The translations under genes and the position numbers were made by a program. A model generated the notes under the pieces. The model worked only from the letters and a program-made list of their open reading frames with translations. It was not told the DNA's origin and did no database searches. From Channallabes apus (taxonomy: Eukaryota; Chordata; Actinopteri; Siluriformes; Clariidae), in contig CM060121.1 in NCBI GenBank assembly GCA_030522415.1, positions 3,139,476 to 3,203,475 of the forward strand: 64,000 nt of DNA, read 5' to 3'. Shown here one piece after another: positions 59,396-64,000 of this stretch; within the stretch, counting starts at the first letter, position 1, and each line of letters begins with the position of its first letter.

Positions 59396-62300
59396 CTGTG
59401 GTAAAGGACACACACCATTCTCAATAACGTTATGTGGAAACAATACAACCGGGAAAAACAAGGAAGGAATCCAGGAAGCGTTTCATCAAACATGGAATCT
59501 GGTCTCAGAGGCGTTTTTTATGCTACAAACATCCTTAACAACAAAAGACTCTCTTGGCTCTTGAGGCAAAAACCTTCACAGCTTGTTTACTAGCGTCTCC
59601 AACATACAGACTGACATACGTGAATAACTGATCATCACACTGATAGAATTGGCCTGATATCGACTGTACACACTGGTGTTTATGAGGTCTGAACAGGCTA
59701 AGACCTAGCATCATAGTAATCCGGCTAAGCATGAGCTAGCAAACATTTTCCTGAGCTGTCTGCTTACTTTAGATAAAAGTCAAATGATAAATGTACACAT
59801 AATAAAAGAATCAATAAGTGTGATTATGAACAAAGTTGCCACATTTCTTATCTGTCCATGTATACGTACTTTAGTCCAACTATTGTCATAAAACACATGC
59901 TAAGTATGGACTAGCATTATAGTAACTGGGTTAAGTATTAACTACTGTAGCCTTTTAGAGATCATATTCAATAATGTAACATCCTAGTGACCAGGTTGAG
60001 CATGCACTAGCCCTACATTAAACAGACATTAAACATGTAGTAAACATGCTAAGCATTAATTAGTGCATTAAGCTAAAAGTGAATGTTTTTAAAATATTAG
60101 AGAGGAGAGAGAATTTTTTTTATTTATTTGTTGTGTTTGTGGCAATTCGTGTATTCACACTGACTCCAAAATGTAATGTAATGTTTATGTATGTTTGCAT
60201 TAAAAAATGTTACAGTTCCTCTATAGTCCTGCAGGTGGTGCAGTCTAAACTATTAGTACAGCATTCTGTGTTAAATATACAGTACAGTCTATTTACTACG
60301 GAAGCGCATTGCATTCACACAATAAAAAAAAAAAATCACGAGATTTATGTCATAATTATGACTTAATATATTCATAATTATGACATCCTGATCTAAAAAT
60401 TATGAGTTAGTAACTCATAATTATGACTTAATATCTCATAATTATGAGATAATATCTCATAATTGTGACATCCTGATCTCATAATTATGAGTTACTAACT
60501 CATAATTATGACTTAATATCTCATAATTATGACATCCTAATTATGACTTACTAACTCATAATTATGACTTAATATCTCATAATTATGAGATAATATCTCA
60601 TAATTATGACATCCTGATCTCATAATTATGAGTTACTAACTGTCTGAGACGCCGGCGAGAGTGAGAGAGAGCACGGCACGCATCAGTCCAGCGTGTGCAC
60701 TCAGGATAAGTACAGTATGAAAGTGAAAAAAGACACAAACCCCCCTCTCTCTCTTATAAATCCTCGGTAAGGGCGAACGCCCCGAGAGGATCTAAAGTTT
60801 ATTTTTAGTTTCCCGAGCACCGTCCGTTTTCGCGTAGTTCTGAGAGAACTATCTGGCACCTGCTTAAAATTCGGGATCCTCGCTTCTGTACTTCCGAGCA
60901 AAAGGATGCAGTAACTTTCGTTTCAGATGTCATGCACTAAAATGCCTCCTGCCACAAACTGCCTCCCCTTATCTCATAATTATGAGATAGTAAGTCATAA
61001 TTATGAGATAATTATCTGAATTGAGATAATAAGTCATAATTATGAGTTAGTAAGTCATAATTATGAGATCAGGAGCTCAGAATTATGAGATATTAAGTCA
61101 TAATTATGAGATAGTAAGTCATAATTATGAGATAATGATCTCATAATTATGAGATAGTAAGTCATAATTATAACATAATTCCCGTGATTTTTTTATATTG
61201 TGTGAATGCAATGCGCTTCCGTAATTTACAGCTTAAGTGACTTAATTGTTAATTTAAAGCAGAAACAATTTGTTCAGCGTTTTTATTGAATCCTGTGTAG
61301 TCACTTCCTGCACATTATTCCTTTTTCCAAGTGATTCTGTCTTTCTCACACCAAGTCAAAGTTGAACGCTTCACAGTTAATTATATAATAATAACCCTAA
61401 TTATCTAGCTCTATTAAATTTTATTTAAAAGGTTTGTTTGGATTCAGAGATCTCTTGATTTGTGGACATCACAAACACAACCATATTTTTGTTTGTTTAT
61501 TTTCTTGGGACTTAGCGCGTCTTGACTAAGGTACTGGGTGTGTTTGTGGAGTGTACCTTCCTCCAGGTGAGCACCGGTGTGGGGACGCCGATGGCCTCGC
61601 AGCTGAGGAAGACCTGAACACCGGTGACGTTCCAGATCTCACCGGGACCCGTAACAATCACAGGAGCTGAGAGAGGAGAGAAAATAAATGTGAAAAAGTG
61701 GGGAAAAAAAGAAAGTCTGCTTTAAAACTTTAGTATTATTTTAGTATAATACTATAAACGTATAGGTGTGTGTGTGCGTGTGTGTGTGTGTGGTGGGGCC
61801 AGAATTCATGAATGTTAATCCCACCTGAAAAGATGGAATTTCAGACATGTCGGCTCAGGGATACGGACCGGGAGCGGACATGCTTACACGACACGCTTGC
61901 TCTGTGTATGTGCACGCGTGTGTGTGTGTCAGCACTCTTAGACCTTTTCCATGCAAAACCAAACTAATCATTCTGACTTATCTGCAAAATATACTTTATT
62001 AAATTTCTTAATCCAGTATTGTCCAGTCTGGACAGAATATTCTGATAATAATATCGTGAAAAAAATGAGAGATGAAAATCTTAAATCCTTCCTGTTTAAT
62101 TATTTTTTTTATTCTTTACAGTGCCTGAAGGAACAGGGACAGGGAATGTAGCGAGGGAGGGGTCGACTATTTTTTATTCCTGGATCCTTAGAGACTCTCG
62201 GATGAGGATGTGGAGCTGAAATATTTTGTTTGTTTGTTTTATCCTTTAATTAGAACTAAATCTAGAAAAAATAAACAGCATGAACTTTGAATTTCTGTTT

Positions 62301-63371
62301 ACTGAAGAAGCTACTCATAACTCTGTGTTTAGAGAAAAAAAACGTACAATTAGGAGTTAAGCCGTTTTATTTGACACTATTTTACTGAGTTTTAGTAAAA
62401 AAAAAATCTAAATCAAAAAGGTTAAACAATTATAGGTTATTTAAAATAATCTTAACCTTACCTTACGATAAGAATAAGCACCAGATTAATTTTACAGCTA
62501 GATCATTTAGCGAATTAATAAGTGTGATGATTTTAAAATGTAAAAATCTTAAACAGGAAAAAGAAATCCACAGTATAATCTTTTAAAACTAATAACAAAT
62601 TTATATTTTTTACATTTAAAAGATTGTTTTTCATTTTCTTTGCCATGAATAAATTGTAATCATTTTATTGTCGTTAAAGATTCAGTTCAACTATAAAAAT
62701 GAAATAAAATGTTTGATGAACCGTTCTTTTTTTCTTTCTTTCTTTTTTTATTTTTTAAATTCTAGTTTTTATATAATGTAATGATAATCTTAAGTGCATA
62801 AAAAAGAGTGAAATGAAATGCAAGAAAAACAAAAACACAAATTCACACTAAAACACTAAACAGTTCAGGTTCGGTTCTTTATGTCTCTGATAATATACAT
62901 AATATATATATAATTTATAAAGTATTGCCCCCCCCCCCCCCCCTCACCTTTGGCGCACTTGCCCTTGTTCTGCACCTTGATGGCGGGTTTCTGCTGACGC
63001 TCGGCGGACGCGCTGGCCGCTCTCAGCTCGCACGCGCTCCGGTACTCCACCCCGTCCGAGCCGCACACCTCGTAGTTGCCGTCTTTGCACATGCACACGC
63101 CCGTCTCGTTCCTCTTCTTCTTCATCGGCTTCGCGTCGCCCTGCGGTTTCACGCACTCGAAGCCGGGCGCGCACCGCACCGCCGCGCGCCCCCCGCACGC
63201 CTGTCCCGGACCCGCAGCGCACAGCTCGCAGCAGCCGCACGCGTCCAGCACGCGGAACGCGCAGTCCGTCAGCTCGGCGCACGAGCTCGGCTCGCAGGGC
63301 GGACAGGAGCGCGGGGCGCGCGAGACAGCAGCGGCGGAGAGCGCCGGGAGCGCGAGGAACAGCCAGAGCAT
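54607..63371 (-). CDS. igfbp7: Insulin-like growth factor-binding protein 7, complete if the last exon is right
   Basis: A secreted matricellular protein that binds IGFs and insulin weakly and activin (family knowledge). Minus-strand exons in transcript order: 63371-62948, 61666-61557, 58641-58534, 57955-57829, and a tentative tiny last exon 54620-54607. Total 260 residues (human 282). Domains: signal peptide 1-17; IGFBP cysteine-rich domain about 23-73 with CGCC at 45-48; a basic KKKR at 84-87; Kazal-like domain about 93-139; Ig C2 domain about 142-255 with C164 and C228. N-glycosylation sequons are N88ET and N154VT. Exon 1 lies in a CpG-rich block. The fifth exon is assigned because it continues the phase and ends ..DDEL then stop; an acceptor 9 bp upstream would give ..VVQDDEL instead. 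Confidence 0.92.
55322..55655 (-). repeat. tRNA-derived SINE (family 2), minus strand
   Basis: Read from 55655: GCGGTGCGGTGGTGTAGTGG head, B box GGTTCGATTCC, body, and a tail of GAATGAATGAAC at 55322-55333. Nearly full length, in igfbp7 intron 4. Confidence 0.87.
55660..57828. other. igfbp7 intron 4, rest
   Basis: Mostly unique AT-rich DNA. A single tRNA-like A-box string (GTAGCTCAGAGGTAGTGTG) is at about 56204-56222, without a matching B box. No gene recognised. Confidence 0.45.
59357..59394. repeat. (TG)n microsatellite in igfbp7 intron 2
   Basis: About 37 bp TG. Confidence 0.95.
60297..61223. mobile_element. Fold-back element with palindromic ATAATTATGA satellite arms
   Basis: 927 bp in igfbp7 intron 2. 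Outer inverted ends TACGGAAGCGCATTGCATTC and their complement, flanked by an identical 6-bp repeat ATTTAC (60291-60296, 61224-61229). Each arm (about 60335-60640 and 60968-61180) is a string of self-complementary units such as CTCATAATTATGAGAT and CTAACTCATAATTATGAC. The 320-bp centre is GC- and CpG-rich and unrelated to the arms. No transposase. Confidence 0.85.
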
Positions 63372-63380
63372 CGTGAGCGC
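62948..63380. other. CpG-rich block over igfbp7 exon 1
   Basis: Far higher GC and CpG density than the surrounding DNA, consistent with a promoter/first-exon CpG island. The long open frame on the opposite strand here is a by-product of that composition. Confidence 0.7.
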
Positions 63381-63571
63381 GTGAAGCGGTACAGCGACTG
63401 GAGTCTGGAACGGACAGAGCGGTGAGACTGGTGAGACAACCGGGTAACCACGCCCACTCGGAAACGCCCACGTAGAGCACCATTATAGTTTGGACATTTA
63501 CATATTAATCATGGTGTGATTCATGGAGCGAACAAAAAAAAAATGACGTCATTACAAGACTACAATCAACA

Positions 63572-63728
63572 TCGCTTTGCACCTCCAGGGTCCGGGTTCG
63601 ATTCCCGCCTCGATGTCTGTGTGTATGTACAGTATGTATGTGTGCATGCTCTCTCTTCCTCCCACAGTCCAGAGACACCCAGAATATTAATCTACTGGAA
63701 TTTCCCGTAATGTGTGAATGGGTGTGAG
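63572..63728 (+). repeat. SINE (family 2) fragment
   Basis: Begins inside the tRNA-like head (TTGCACCTCCAGGGTCCGG, B box GGTTCGATTCC) and ends in the body (GTGTGAATGGGTG). Head start and tail are missing. Confidence 0.75.
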
Positions 63729-63729
63729 A

Positions 63730-64000
63730 ATGTTGACAGTAGTGAGGACTTCATGAACTTTTTCAATAACAAAATCACAAATATTAAGCAAAAAAAAAAT
63801 CAGGCTTTGAAACCAGACAATTTAAGTGACCAGATGAGAAAAAACCATCTTACTAAAGTTGTGGAATGTGTGCAGGACATAAGAGACTTGATGTTAATTA
63901 ACTTCCTTTTTGCTTAATCCTGATAAGACAGAAGTTCTAGTCATAAGACCACAAGCAGCTAGAAGTAAACTTTCTGATCACACCGTAACTTTAAATGGCA
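63730..64000 (+). pseudogene. LINE ORF2 fragment, internally deleted and frameshifted
   Basis: Reads EDFMNFFNNKITNIKQ (the pre-RT linker motif of L2/Rex-like LINEs), then jumps to DIRDLMLINFL and, after a frame change, LLNPDKTEVLVIRP (a motif downstream of the RT active site). The palm region between them is missing. It runs off the window end. Confidence 0.75.

Noticed and set aside
60335..61180. CRISPR-like array of regular repeats
   Set aside because: Units are palindromes of AT-rich sequence with no unique spacers, in a vertebrate intron; this is the arm structure of a fold-back element.
62925..63425. Long frames on the opposite strand and in another frame of igfbp7 exon 1
   Set aside because: Caused by high GC with few stop codons. 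The minus frame with the cysteine-rich IGFBP and Kazal motifs explains the region.

Overview
The window is vertebrate nuclear DNA, almost certainly from a teleost fish. It holds seven multi-exon genes with GT-AG introns and about 36 kb of AT-rich intronic and intergenic DNA full of fish-type repeats: Tc1-like transposons with DD34E transposase, tRNA-headed SINEs, hAT and mariner MITEs, LINE tails, and long CA/TA/CT microsatellites. The SINE wording suggests an otophysan, perhaps a catfish. That is a weak inference. No bacterial or viral locus was seen.

Layout. 1-15610 (+): 3' two thirds of ift70/ttc30, an intraflagellar-transport TPR protein; its 5' end lies outside the window. 16762-20151 (-): a c16orf89-like secreted UPF0764 protein, complete in 7 exons. 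22446-27479 (+): alg1, the first mannosyltransferase of N-glycan precursor assembly, complete in 13 exons. 27704-32533 (-): eef2kmt (fam86), the eEF2 lysine methyltransferase, complete in 8 exons and tail-to-tail with alg1. 34249-39170 (-): noa1, a mitochondrial circularly permuted GTPase, complete in 7 exons. 39837-50894 (+): polr2b, the second-largest RNA polymerase II subunit, complete in 25 exons coding 1174 residues, head-to-head with noa1 across 666 bp. 54607-63371 (-): igfbp7, five exons, the last tentative.

The genes do not form one pathway. From memory of the human genome, c16orf89-alg1-eef2kmt and noa1-polr2b-igfbp7 are conserved blocks (16p13.3 and 4q12) in these same orientations, here fused side by side with ift70 (human 2q31).

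The least ordinary DNA is in the repeats: a fold-back element built of ATAATTATGA palindromes around a CpG-rich core (60297-61223), a three-level transposon nest in polr2b intron 16, a 1.2-kb cluster of tRNA-like A/B-box modules (52150-53290), a MITE with perfect 42-bp inverted ends beside a noa1 splice donor, and UG/CU microsatellites lying directly on polr2b splice sites. I found no convincing undescribed multi-gene system. Exon borders were read by hand from frame continuity and splice sites; function names rest on remembered family sequence.
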